Origin: CAZQYB01 sp964597535
Lineage (GTDB): Bacteria; Planctomycetota; Phycisphaerae; Sedimentisphaerales; Anaerobacaceae
Length of the DNA: 27,512 nt
NCBI GenBank assembly: GCA_964597535.1
Contig: CAZQYB010000012.1
Span: forward strand, 1 to 27,512
Direction: 5' to 3'
This document shows positions 7,642 to 14,807 of the stretch, piece by piece (positions within the stretch are counted from its first letter, which is position 1; each line of letters starts with the position of its first letter). The notes beneath the pieces are model-generated. The model was not told where the DNA came from. It ran no database searches and saw only the letters and a program-made list of their open reading frames with translations. Made by a program: the position numbers and the translations under genes.

Positions 7642-8172
7642 ATGATAGCGAATATCAATAATAGCGTTTTGGAACTTGTTGAAGGTGATATTACGGAAAT
7701 GCAGACCGGGGCGGTCGTCAATGCCGCCAATGCTCAACTTATTTTGGGCGGGGGCGTGGCTGGGGCAATTAGGAAAAAAGGAGGCCCTCAAATCCAGGAA
7801 GAATGCAGCAAAATAGGCGGGACATTCGTGGGCGGGGCCGTGATGACCACGGCGGGCAGCTTAAAAGCGAAATACGTAATTCACGCCGTTGGGCCTCGAA
7901 TGGGCGAGGGTAATGAAGATGAAAAATTAAAAAACGCCACTCTGAACTCACTTAAATTGGCTGATGAAAATAATCTAAAAAGCATTTCATTCCCGGCAGT
8001 CAGCACCGGCGTTTTTGGTTTTCCTGTCGAGAGATGTGCGGAAATAATGCTGAAAACAACTATTGATTATCTAAAAGGCCAAACCGGTCTGGAAAAAGTT
8101 GTCTTTTGTCTATTCGGGCGGGCCAATTATCAAGTCTTTGAAAACCGGTTGAAGCAGAAAGTCTTAAAATGA
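7642..8172 (+). CDS. Macro-domain protein (ADP-ribose / O-acetyl-ADP-ribose hydrolase family)
   Basis: Single macro domain of 176 residues, the normal length of stand-alone MacroD/YmdB-type proteins. They bind ADP-ribose and usually hydrolyse O-acetyl-ADP-ribose or mono-ADP-ribose from proteins. Visible motifs are VEGDITEMQTGAVVNAAN (adenine and distal-ribose side), GGGVAGAIRKKGG (phosphate loop), the AKYVIHAVGP strand and PAVSTGVFGFPVERCAE (second phosphate loop). ATG 7642 has only a weak upstream GGA. The stop overlaps the start of the alcohol dehydrogenase gene by 4 bases (ATGA), indicating co-translation. The natural substrate is unknown. Confidence 0.95.
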   Translation: MIANINNSVLELVEGDITEMQTGAVVNAANAQLILGGGVAGAIRKKGGPQIQEECSKIGGTFVGGAVMTTAGSLKAKYVIHAVGPRMGEGNEDEKLKNATLNSLKLADENNLKSISFPAVSTGVFGFPVERCAEIMLKTTIDYLKGQTGLEKVVFCLFGRANYQVFENRLKQKVLK

Positions 8173-9182
8173 AGGCAATGGTCTTAAAGAAAGCATCTGC
8201 AGTCGAGGAAAAACCTTTAGAGCTGATTGATTTGCCAATTCCTGACGCTAAAGATAATCAAATTCTGGTTAGGGTCTCGGTGTGTGGCGCCTGTCATACT
8301 GACCTGGATGAAGTTGAGGGCAGACTAATACCAACAAAGCTGCCGATAGTGCCGGGTCACCAGGTGGTGGGGACTGTGACAGGTAAGGGAAAGGCCGTGA
8401 CTAAATTTGCGACCGGAGACCGTGTGGGGATTACGTGGCTGTATTCTGCCTGTGGCGAGTGCAGCTTCTGCCGGACAGGTCAGGAAAACCTCTGCACTAA
8501 TGCAAAGTGGACCGGCAAAGATGCTGACGGCGGCTATGCCGAGTATATGGTTATCGCAGAAGATTTTGCTTACCCACTGCCGGAAAGCTTTTCCGACTCT
8601 CAGGCAGCGCCGCTTTTATGTGCCGGCGTAATTGGATACCGCACACTAAGACTGGCTGAGATTACAAACGGCCAAACCATCGGCCTCTATGGCTTCGGGG
8701 CCTCTGCCCACATCGTCATTCAGATAATCAAACACAAATTTCCTGACAGCCCGGTTTTTGTCTTCACGAAGACCGCCGAGCACGCACGGTTGGCCGAGCA
8801 ACTCGGTGCTGCCTGGACCGGCCGTTCGGGAGATAAGCCGCCCGTGAAGCTGAACAAGGCAATGGATTTTACGCCTGTAGGGGAATGCGTACGTGATGCC
8901 CTGTTGGTTTTGAATAGAGGTGGCCGATTGGTTATAAACGCGATTCGCAAGGAAACACCGGTCCCTCCGCTGGATTATGCTGAATATCTCTGGCTTGAAA
9001 AAGAAGTCAAAAGTGTCGCTAACGTTACACGGGCAGATGCTGAGGAATTTTTGCCGCTTGCTGCTCAAGTCCCTATCGTGCCGACCATCGAGGAATTTCC
9101 GTTGGAGAGTGCTAACGAAGTTTTGCTGTCAATAAAGCGCTCGAGAATTCGCGCCGCCGCCGTTTTAAGAATCCGCGAATAA
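8169..9182 (+). CDS. Zinc-dependent alcohol dehydrogenase, AdhA-like MDR family
   Basis: Medium-chain dehydrogenase of 337 residues that oxidises an alcohol or reduces an aldehyde with NAD(P). Catalytic zinc ligands are Cys42 in VCGACHTDL and His64 in VPGHQVVG (many relatives have GHE; here it is GHQ). The structural zinc is bound by Cys95, Cys98, Cys101 and Cys109 in CGECSFCRTGQENLC. The Rossmann nucleotide site is GLYGFGASAH (about 173-182), a variant of GxGxxG. The overall pattern, including the short RIRAAAVLRI C-terminus, fits the 'zinc-dependent alcohol dehydrogenase family' close to mycobacterial AdhA and cinnamyl-alcohol-dehydrogenase-like CAD2. It is translationally coupled to the macro-domain gene. 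Confidence 0.94.
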   Translation: MKAMVLKKASAVEEKPLELIDLPIPDAKDNQILVRVSVCGACHTDLDEVEGRLIPTKLPIVPGHQVVGTVTGKGKAVTKFATGDRVGITWLYSACGECSFCRTGQENLCTNAKWTGKDADGGYAEYMVIAEDFAYPLPESFSDSQAAPLLCAGVIGYRTLRLAEITNGQTIGLYGFGASAHIVIQIIKHKFPDSPVFVFTKTAEHARLAEQLGAAWTGRSGDKPPVKLNKAMDFTPVGECVRDALLVLNRGGRLVINAIRKETPVPPLDYAEYLWLEKEVKSVANVTRADAEEFLPLAAQVPIVPTIEEFPLESANEVLLSIKRSRIRAAAVLRIRE

Positions 9183-9202
9183 AAGATTTGGCTTGATAAA
9201 AG

Positions 9203-9577
9203 CTACGTAACAGGATTGCTTGGGCTTATTGACTGCACAGCCAGCCGCTGCTTACGACATTTATTGGTAGCTTCATTCGCACATTTTTTACACCATACTG
9301 TCAAACCGTCTTTGTGTGTGCTTCTTTTGTAAAACTCGCTTTCTGCCTTCCACTTCTTGCATCTACTGCATCGTTTCTCTTTCACGCCGTCAACAATCCG
9401 ATGGCGCTTCTCATATCTGTAGTATTTTTTTGAGTGCTTCTGCTTTCTGTGGTAATACTTGCGGGCACATTTGCGCAGGCACTCTTTGCACCAATACCTC
9501 AATCCATCTTTGGACTTGCGTTTTTTGTTGAACTCGCTCTCGTCTTTCCACTTTTTGCATTTGGTGCATTGCTTCAT
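9203..9577 (-). CDS. Small protein with two Cys4 zinc-finger repeats
   Basis: Very basic protein of 124 residues made of one motif repeated twice. Copy 1 is CTKCKKWKDESEF...KDGLRYWCKEC (Cys4, 7, 30, 33) and copy 2 is CSRCKKWKAESEF...KDGLTVWCKKC (Cys70, 73, 96, 99), separated by a Lys/Arg/Tyr-rich linker. Each looks like the zinc-ribbon module often found at the N-terminus of phage-type HNH endonucleases. No HNH catalytic motif follows, so a nucleic-acid-binding role without nuclease activity is the likeliest reading, as an inference. ATG 9577 is preceded by GAGG at a good distance. The gene converges on the alcohol dehydrogenase gene with a 20-base gap. Codon use is AT-richer than its neighbours and the type is common in phages, so it may have been acquired. 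Confidence 0.75.
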   Translation of the reverse strand: MKQCTKCKKWKDESEFNKKRKSKDGLRYWCKECLRKCARKYYHRKQKHSKKYYRYEKRHRIVDGVKEKRCSRCKKWKAESEFYKRSTHKDGLTVWCKKCANEATNKCRKQRLAVQSISPSNPVT

Positions 9578-10161
9578 TTTTAACCTCTTACTCTATGCTT
9601 GACCTGTGATTTCAGCTTTTCATATAAAGGTAAGTGTATCTTAGAAAGTAGCAAATGGCAATATTTTGTCCTGATTTTCCTTGCTTGTCCAGTAAGGAAT
9701 GGTGTAATTATAGAGTCTTTTTGCCGTCTTTAACCCAGGATACGGTAGTGAAGGTGGTAGAAGAGAAGGGTGTCCGATTCTTTGTATTTCTACAAAACTC
9801 CCCGACGGTATGCCCGCGCATCCGGTGCGTCGTAAATATTAACCGGTTTTTAAGAGAAATGACGATAAAAAGACAAGCAATTCCTGTATCAGCAATAGCT
9901 GTGCCGCTTGTTGTTGGTCTGCCGACAGGTAGGCCGGCCTTTGCTGGTTACCTCTATGCGGTAGTTCATAATGCTCTTGACGGAATTGACCCTGCGGATG
10001 GGAGCGGCGCTAATGTTTTTCTGAAAAAATTTTTCGCTATCGACCTATAAAAACCTCGCCTAACATCCTCAATTGTCCCTTTAGAGGTGGTTCTACAGCT
10101 TTTCGGCTGAATTAAAACGGTTTTTTTGCTATAATAACATCTGTAATTAGGGGGCTTTGGC
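9578..10161. other. 584-base stretch with no well-supported gene
   Basis: A 131-codon frame at 9655-10050 (plus) and an 83-codon frame at 9966-10217 (minus) are open. Neither has a recognisable domain, and neither has a convincing start. The plus-strand frame could contain a shorter start at ATG 9859 with AAGAGA upstream (about 63 residues). The segment 10084-10101 repeats an 18-base motif from 7188-7205. The end of the stretch holds the promoter of the small gene at 10162. Confidence 0.4.
10130..10135 (+). promoter_or_regulatory. -10 box upstream of the small gene
   Basis: The sequence is TATAAT, preceded by a T-rich tract; the best -35 at 16-17 bases is only TGAATT/CTGAAT. It lies 26 bases before ATG 10162, with TTAGGGGGC between, which supports expression of the short reading frame there. 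Confidence 0.4.
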
Positions 10162-10293
10162 ATGAGGGTATTACGATTTATATTGAAGTGGTGGCGTGAA
10201 TCGTATCGGCGGAGCAAGACTCAGCCGACCGGTATTGATTCGCATAAATGGGAAAGCAAAATAGAGATTTACAGAAGTTTGAAGAATAATTAA
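10162..10293 (+). CDS. Small basic protein of 43 residues, function unknown
   Basis: ATG 10162 to TAA 10293 encodes 43 residues starting MRVLRFILKWWRESYRRSK and ending KNN. It is supported by a consensus -10 box (TATAAT) 26 bases upstream and a strong AGGGGG ribosome binding site about 8 bases before the start. The N-terminal 17 residues are amphipathic and basic with a Trp pair, suggesting contact with a membrane surface or nucleic acid. The remainder is polar. No family is recognised. Its frame stays open after the stop for about 75 more codons (SERSVGPEGNAAIVTG...), which may be chance. Confidence 0.45.
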   Translation: MRVLRFILKWWRESYRRSKTQPTGIDSHKWESKIEIYRSLKNN

Positions 10294-10610
10294 AGCGAGC
10301 GCTCTGTCGGTCCCGAAGGCAATGCTGCGATTGTTACTGGTGTTTTACATAGGTTGGGACGTAAGACGGCGATGACGCTCGCGGATACCGGAGGAGGTGT
10401 AATCTCGGCAGCCGGAATAGAACAAGCACCCGGGCAGTCTGACAGAATATGGTGGGCCGTACTTTGGCACAAAGGGAGTATAAAACCCATAATAAAGCAC
10501 ACCCAAATACCCCTGTTGTAAATATTTGCAACCAAAACACAGAGTCGGTCTTGAATTCTTGTGATTGGTTTTAAATAGCGTGTTTACAGATTTGGAAGCG
10601 GGAATGCTGT
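10294..10610. other. 317-base stretch without a recognised gene
   Basis: On the plus strand one frame is open from 10294 to about 10521, with an internal ATG at 10371 (MTLADTGGGVISAAG...). There is no recognisable domain and no ribosome binding site at a usable distance. A GGAGGAGGT stretch at about 10390 has no start codon at the right spacing. The last 60 bases are the AT-rich leader of the beta-repeat protein gene. Confidence 0.35.
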
Positions 10611-12953
10611 ATGTGTAAAAAATTGATGTTTTTATTTTTTATCGTTTTGCTGCCGGCTGTGGTCAATAGCGCCGCGGCAGCTACATATACCTGGACCAAT
10701 GATTACCTCTGGAGCGTACTCTGGGATGACCCGCTGAACTGGGACCCACCGGGTGTACCGGGCGCATCCGACGAGGCATTCATCACCGCCCCACCGGAAC
10801 GCGGCCCGGCAATTGATTGGGACACAAGCATTGGTGATATGCACGGACCCAGATGGGATTCAGATAGTAATCAGGTTATGGACATAGTAGCTGGAACCGT
10901 TGTGGTCAACACCGAGTGGGTGTGGTGCTATAGCGGTTCCGGAACGGGCACCATAAATATAAGCGGCAGCCCTGATATTATTATCAACGGGTGCTTCGGT
11001 GGCATCTACAGCGGAACAGGCATACTTAATATAACTGATAACGCTATAATCACAAGCAATGATGAGTGGCGGATGGTTGATGGTAGCGGCGCAGTGGGCA
11101 TATTTAACATAAGCGGCAGTGCGAATGTTACTATCCACGAGCGTGTGCGACTGGCCGATGATGGACTGGCCGTACTTAACATAAGTGGTGACCCTAATAT
11201 TATTATCGATGGTGACTTAACAGCGGGCTACAACAGCGGTGGAACGCTGGAAGCTTATATTAGTGGCGGCAGACTTAATGTTGGAGGCAGTTTTCAGATT
11301 GGCAGCGACGGTAGTGGTCTGATTGATATTAGCGGCGGAACTGTCAATTGCTACAGCTTGGAATTGCAGATACGTCCGGATGATGCAACAGGGACGCTTA
11401 ATATCAGCGGCGGTAACGTTTATGTTGGAGAGTCTGTGCTGATTTGTGACGGCAGCGGTACAGCCACGATGAATATGAGCGGCGGTGACGTTTACGTCGA
11501 AGGGTCTGTACGGATTTGTGACGGCAGCGGTACAGCCACGATGAATATGAGCGGCGGCGACGTTAACACCGGTGAGCTGTGGCTGCCCGGCGGCGACGGC
11601 ACTGGTATTCTTAATATGACAGGGGGCGTGCTTGCCGTGCGAGGAGCGGTACTGGCCCCCAGAGATAGCGGTGGAACATCTATCATTAACCTGGATGGTG
11701 GACTTATTATGTGCGGAAGCTTCACTCCCGCCGGACCATACAGTATGAACATCGAGGAGGGAGTATTGGTAATAGATGGCGATGTAAGGAGTGTTGTCTA
11801 TGCCGATATTGCCGCTGGCTATATCACTGGGTACGGCGGCTGCAGCGGCAGAGGCGATGTGATGCTTGACTTCGACAATGTCAATCCGGGTAAGACCACG
11901 GTATGGGCTCTGCTGGTTCTTGAAAGGGCCTGGAACCCATGGCCGGGGTGTGATGCCGAATATATACCAAGAGAGGTGCTCCTTAGCTGGTCGGCGGGAG
12001 ATGGTGCGATTGAACATTATGTGTTTTTTGGTACCAGTTTCGACGATGTGAACAGTGGCGATTTCAGCGTGTTTAAAGGCAGCCAAACCGGTACTATTTA
12101 TAATGTCGGCACGCTTTCATTCGGCGTGACTTACTACTGGCGTATCGATGAGATTGGGCAGAGTACGTACACCCCGGGTCTTGTCTGGAGCTTTACGCTG
12201 GGGGACATTATTGTTGTGGATGATATGGAGTCATATACGCCCGGACGGACCAGTCCAAACGCAATATCTGATGTGTGGATAGACGGAGTTACGAACTCTA
12301 CCGGCTCAACGGTTTACCTTGGCATTGCTTCTGTTGACCCAGTTTACGCCGGTGAGCAGTCGATGCTCTATGTATATGACAACACTGTCGACTATTATTC
12401 CGAGCTCGAACGTCAATATACAGACCCGTGTGATTGGACTGCACGCGGTGTAAAAGCATTGACGCTGTGTTTCTACGGCTATCCGGATAACGATGCTAAT
12501 GATACTGAGCGGATGTATGTGGCCTTGGAAGATAGTTCAAGCAATATCACAGTGGTGCCATACGACGGCGACGCAAATGACGTGAAGATTGCAGAGTGGC
12601 AGGAGTGGAACCTTGACCTGCAGGACTTCAATGATGGCGGTGTGGACTTGAGGAATATCAAGAAGGTCTATATCGGTTTTGGTGACAGGGATAATCAGGT
12701 GGTGACCGGTGGTTTAGGCGTCGTATACTTCGACGACATCATCCTGTATCCGACCAGATGTGTTCCTAAGTACGGACCAGTCGGCGATGTCAGCGGTGAT
12801 TGCGTGGTTGACCTTAAAGACCTTGACGTAATGGCAGATGAGTGGCTCGATAGCGGAGAAGTAACAGCAGATGTGTACCCTGACGGGAAAGTTGACTTCA
12901 AAGACTATGCCGTGCTTATCGATAACTGGCTCGAGTTCAAGCTATGGCCGTAA
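10611..12953 (+). CDS. Secreted beta-repeat protein with C-terminal dockerin-like domain
   Basis: Secreted protein of 780 residues. Residues 1-24 are a signal peptide (MCKKLMFLFFIVLL...SAAAA). Residues about 90-420 contain roughly twelve repeats of 20-25 residues with the core G-x-LNISGG / TMNMSGG, expected to fold as a right-handed beta-helix. Next is a domain with LLSWSAGDGAIEHYVFFGTS and VTYYWRIDEIG, a fibronectin-like unit common in planctomycete surface proteins. After it comes a jelly-roll-like domain (VDDMESYTPG ... VVYFDDIILYP, about 535-720). The C-terminus is a dockerin-type pair of calcium loops, DVSGDCVVDLKDLDVMADEW and DVYPDGKVDFKDYAVLIDNW. Dockerins bind cohesins in classical systems, but the partner here is unknown. 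Two of the repeats are a near-perfect 72-bp tandem duplication. It is a paralogue of the N-terminal part of the protein at 19439. No enzyme domain is visible. Confidence 0.88.
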   Translation: MCKKLMFLFFIVLLPAVVNSAAAATYTWTNDYLWSVLWDDPLNWDPPGVPGASDEAFITAPPERGPAIDWDTSIGDMHGPRWDSDSNQVMDIVAGTVVVNTEWVWCYSGSGTGTINISGSPDIIINGCFGGIYSGTGILNITDNAIITSNDEWRMVDGSGAVGIFNISGSANVTIHERVRLADDGLAVLNISGDPNIIIDGDLTAGYNSGGTLEAYISGGRLNVGGSFQIGSDGSGLIDISGGTVNCYSLELQIRPDDATGTLNISGGNVYVGESVLICDGSGTATMNMSGGDVYVEGSVRICDGSGTATMNMSGGDVNTGELWLPGGDGTGILNMTGGVLAVRGAVLAPRDSGGTSIINLDGGLIMCGSFTPAGPYSMNIEEGVLVIDGDVRSVVYADIAAGYITGYGGCSGRGDVMLDFDNVNPGKTTVWALLVLERAWNPWPGCDAEYIPREVLLSWSAGDGAIEHYVFFGTSFDDVNSGDFSVFKGSQTGTIYNVGTLSFGVTYYWRIDEIGQSTYTPGLVWSFTLGDIIVVDDMESYTPGRTSPNAISDVWIDGVTNSTGSTVYLGIASVDPVYAGEQSMLYVYDNTVDYYSELERQYTDPCDWTARGVKALTLCFYGYPDNDANDTERMYVALEDSSSNITVVPYDGDANDVKIAEWQEWNLDLQDFNDGGVDLRNIKKVYIGFGDRDNQVVTGGLGVVYFDDIILYPTRCVPKYGPVGDVSGDCVVDLKDLDVMADEWLDSGEVTADVYPDGKVDFKDYAVLIDNWLEFKLWP
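11413..11557 (+). repeat. 72-bp in-frame tandem duplication inside the beta-repeat gene
   Basis: Two adjacent 72-bp units encode 24-residue repeats (VYVGESVLICDGSGTATMNM and VYVEGSVRICDGSGTATMNM plus SGGD). A 45-base segment is identical at 11441-11485 and 11513-11557. Other repeats in the gene are much more diverged, so this pair arose or was homogenised recently. Confidence 0.9.
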
Positions 12954-12968
12954 CCCGCCTCCGGCGGG
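12954..12968 (+). terminator. GC hairpin directly after the stop codon
   Basis: CCCGCC (12954-12959) pairs with GGCGGG (12963-12968) around TCC, starting next to the TAA of the beta-repeat gene. There is no clear T run after it, so it may be a weak or factor-assisted terminator between two convergent genes. Confidence 0.4.
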
Positions 12969-13154
12969 GCTCTTCGACTGAGGATTCGACTGAGCTCAGC
13001 CGAAAAGCAAAAAACCATAAAAAAAGCGAGGAAATAACGCTCACAAAGTCTGTAACCGTTCACGGTCAAAAGATTGCTTCAGTCGTTTCCAACTCCTTAG
13101 CAATGACAAAATGCTTAAAATACCGTATGGATAATTTATTGACCATCCTCTGGA

Positions 13155-13913
13155 CTATAAGTTTTCAGGTATAAACTTCTTACTGATCCATCCAAATAAG
13201 AGTATCTTTATAAAATTGTGTTTCATAGAATCAATTTCAGCTTGCTTGAAATTTACGAAATCATTCCTGTCATTCTCACTGAAACCAGTATCATCGAATG
13301 TCACAATAAGAATAGTTTTGTCTTTCCCATACCGTAGCTTTTCTTCCATAGATTTCCTGCACTTTTTAGAAGTTTTGTCTTTAACCAGTTCCTTAATTTT
13401 ACAAATAACATCTGTTTTTGTTATAACAGGCCTTTCAAGTTTAGGACTTGTAATTATATCACTTGCTGATCGGTTTCGCTTTGTCTTATTCCCTTGAACG
13501 CCATGAATATCGTGCTCCCAAGGTGAACATCCATTCTCTATGAGAAGTTCTTTTTGAAGCCCCCATTTCCAGCCAACTATGGCATTGGTAATTTCTACAA
13601 AAATTTTCTTGTTGTTATCGACAATAATTCCGTCGTATTGCTCTGAACCACAACAAGGTTTAAACTTGGCACCAAGTGTATTGCCATAGTAGGTGTTTAC
13701 ATAATATGCAAAAGGTGTAAGTTCATGTGCGAATTTGTCGGGCAATCCTTTGCCAAGCTCTCTGTATCTCATTTCCCTGAGCATTTTTGTTCCTGAATGC
13801 TCCCCGGGCCATACACGCAGCTCTTTTTCCTTTTGCTTAACAAACTTAAAAAGCTCTTCAGCAGACCGTTCTTTTGTATATTCAATTTCTGTAAGAATGT
13901 CGTTGATATTCAT
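13155..13913 (-). CDS. Orphan protein of 252 residues, possibly nuclease-like
   Basis: No family is recognised with confidence. The protein is soluble, rich in Lys and Glu, with no signal peptide or membrane segment. The segment QYDGIIVDNNKKIFVEITNA (residues 92-111) has Asp94 and Glu107 on two strands separated by a turn, resembling the core of PD-(D/E)XK nucleases. The position usually held by Lys is Thr109, so activity is doubtful. The C-terminal half has ILIVTFDDTGF and a terminal hydrophobic strand, IKILLFGWI. The gene is clearly more AT-rich than its neighbours, has no Shine-Dalgarno sequence before ATG 13913 and stands alone between two plus-strand blocks, all of which suggest horizontal acquisition. 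A restriction or other defence role is possible but unproven. Confidence 0.65.
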   Translation of the reverse strand: MNINDILTEIEYTKERSAEELFKFVKQKEKELRVWPGEHSGTKMLREMRYRELGKGLPDKFAHELTPFAYYVNTYYGNTLGAKFKPCCGSEQYDGIIVDNNKKIFVEITNAIVGWKWGLQKELLIENGCSPWEHDIHGVQGNKTKRNRSASDIITSPKLERPVITKTDVICKIKELVKDKTSKKCRKSMEEKLRYGKDKTILIVTFDDTGFSENDRNDFVNFKQAEIDSMKHNFIKILLFGWISKKFIPENL

Positions 13914-14070
13914 ATATCGTATTACTTAATAAAACTGTATGTTTCTTTTTGTGCATAATCAATAGGAAAAAAGTAAATTGTTAGCGTTTTCTTCTCAACA
14001 TCACCGCACCATTTTAACGATTACCTGTCTTAATTCAACCGATAAGGTCGGCCAATGCTCGACCACCTTG

Positions 14071-14161
14071 CGATACCGCATTGCAAACTCACAACGCCAC
14101 GATGTCAAGCTGCAATTTCACGATGTAAGCTTACAATACAACGATTTTCGGTCAAACAGGC
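14071..14161 (+). repeat. Degenerate 21-bp tandem repeat
   Basis: Three contiguous 21-base units start at 14099, 14120 and 14141 (ACGATGTCAAGCTGCAATTTC is too long to pair in full here, but units share ACGATG at their start and CAA near base 15). A fourth related unit, CGATACCGCATTGCAA, begins at 14071 and is offset by a few extra bases. Because 21 is a multiple of three, the frame reads as heptapeptide repeats, but there is no start signal or plausible protein. Confidence 0.55.
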
Positions 14162-14193
14162 ACTGCTTGTTTGTCAATTTTTCCGGCTAAAAA

Positions 14194-14274
14194 AATCCGT
14201 GCAATCAGCGCAATCCGCGATTAAAAATATTCTGACTTCTGACTACTGAATTCTGTATTCTTATAAATCAGCGC
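14194..14274 (+). repeat. Phrase-like 9-base and 7-base repeats
   Basis: AATCCGTGC, AATCAGCGC and AATCCGCGA lie end to end at 14194-14220. They are followed by four heptamers, TCTGACT, TCTGACT, ACTGAAT and TCTGTAT, at 14231-14258, and then another exact AATCAGCGC at 14266-14274. The regular unit lengths show slippage-like growth. The function is unknown. Confidence 0.6.
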
Positions 14275-14597
14275 AGTCTGCGCTCGACATCTTTTTGAAT
14301 TTTGCTCTGTAATTTTACATTTTGATTTTTAATCTTTGATTTTATTCTTTCGTGCCCTTCGCGGTGAATAAACCTTCATTGTCATAGAATAAACCGCCTT
14401 AGAGGAAAAGCCGACTGATTTCGTGGATATCCACTCATTGACCCGGCTGATAATAATTTCATCGTGGCAATCTTATCTTGCTGCCAGATGCGATATTTTA
14501 TCGGATGAAGAGAAAGATATTGCTTTTCTACCGTGAGTTGATTTGATTGGCTCGGAATTATTATTTATATTTTATTTGGCAGTTTTTATGGGGGTTT

Positions 14598-14640
14598 GTC
14601 CGTAAGTCCGTAAGGACTCCCAGGGAGGACTCCACAGGAG
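14598..14640 (+). repeat. Palindrome-rich repeat element, copy 1
   Basis: This 43-base element is composed of small stem-loops in a row: GTCCGTAAGGAC, then CTCCCAGGGAG, then CTCCACAGGAG, preceded by a duplicated GTCCGTAA. It matches the copy inside the GrpE-like gene (15297-15339) at 39 of 43 positions with no gaps. Confidence 0.85.
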
Positions 14641-14718
14641 TACGTCTGTATGGAGTTGTCGGCGTAGTGCTGTCTTGTGAGATTTTGCTTCTGAGTGCTC
14701 TTATAGTTTCCGGTCTAA

Positions 14719-14757
14719 CTCCTCGGGAGTCGGCTCTCCTATGGAGTCCTTACGGAC
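14719..14757 (-). repeat. Palindrome-rich repeat element, copy 2, inverted
   Basis: The minus strand reads GTCCGTAAGGACTCC followed by ATAGGAG and CTCCCGAGGAG, the same series of mini-hairpins as copies 1 and 3. The first 15 bases (14743-14757) are exactly complementary to 14606-14620 of copy 1. The two copies could therefore fold into one large stem with a loop of about 120 bases, shortly before the GrpE-like gene. Confidence 0.8.
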
Positions 14758-14807
14758 TGTACCGAATGTATGCTTGATTATTGAGACCTTGCTGGGGACT
14801 TGAGATT

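Larger units (their letters stand above)
13914..14807. other. Long non-coding stretch with several short-repeat families
   Basis: No protein gene is supported in these 894 bases. It contains a degenerate 21-bp tandem repeat (14071-14161), a 9-base and 7-base phrase-repeat zone (14194-14274), T-rich AATTTT/GATTTT units (about 14295-14350), and TTCGTGCCC/TTCGCGGTG (about 14349-14367). It also carries an inverted pair of palindrome-rich elements (14598-14640 and 14719-14757). Open frames here merely translate these repeats. The 3' end is the leader of the GrpE-like gene. Confidence 0.6.

Noticed and set aside
7450..7791. Minus-strand frame of 113 codons containing VGFEPTNNGFANRRLRPLGYAA
   Set aside because: This is the antisense of tRNA-Cys plus the start of the macro-domain gene; translated tRNA complements typically give such GFEPT-like strings.
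9655..10050. Plus-strand frame of 131 codons
   Set aside because: No ribosome binding site at its first start, no domain, and a composition unlike neighbouring proteins.
11217..12086. Minus-strand frame of 289 codons inside the beta-repeat gene
   Set aside because: It has a repetitive IHRGCTAAVTN-type sequence that mirrors the sense-strand repeats; a shadow frame.
12944..13174. Plus-strand frame of 76 codons after the beta-repeat gene
   Set aside because: It starts inside the previous gene, covers its hairpin and has no coding character.
14194..14274. Possible CRISPR array
   Set aside because: Units are 7 or 9 bases and contiguous, with no spacers of constant length and no cas genes in the window.
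14547..14777. Plus-strand frame of 76 codons reading VRKSVRTPREDSTG...
   Set aside because: It merely translates the palindrome-rich repeat elements and starts at TTG without a ribosome binding site.
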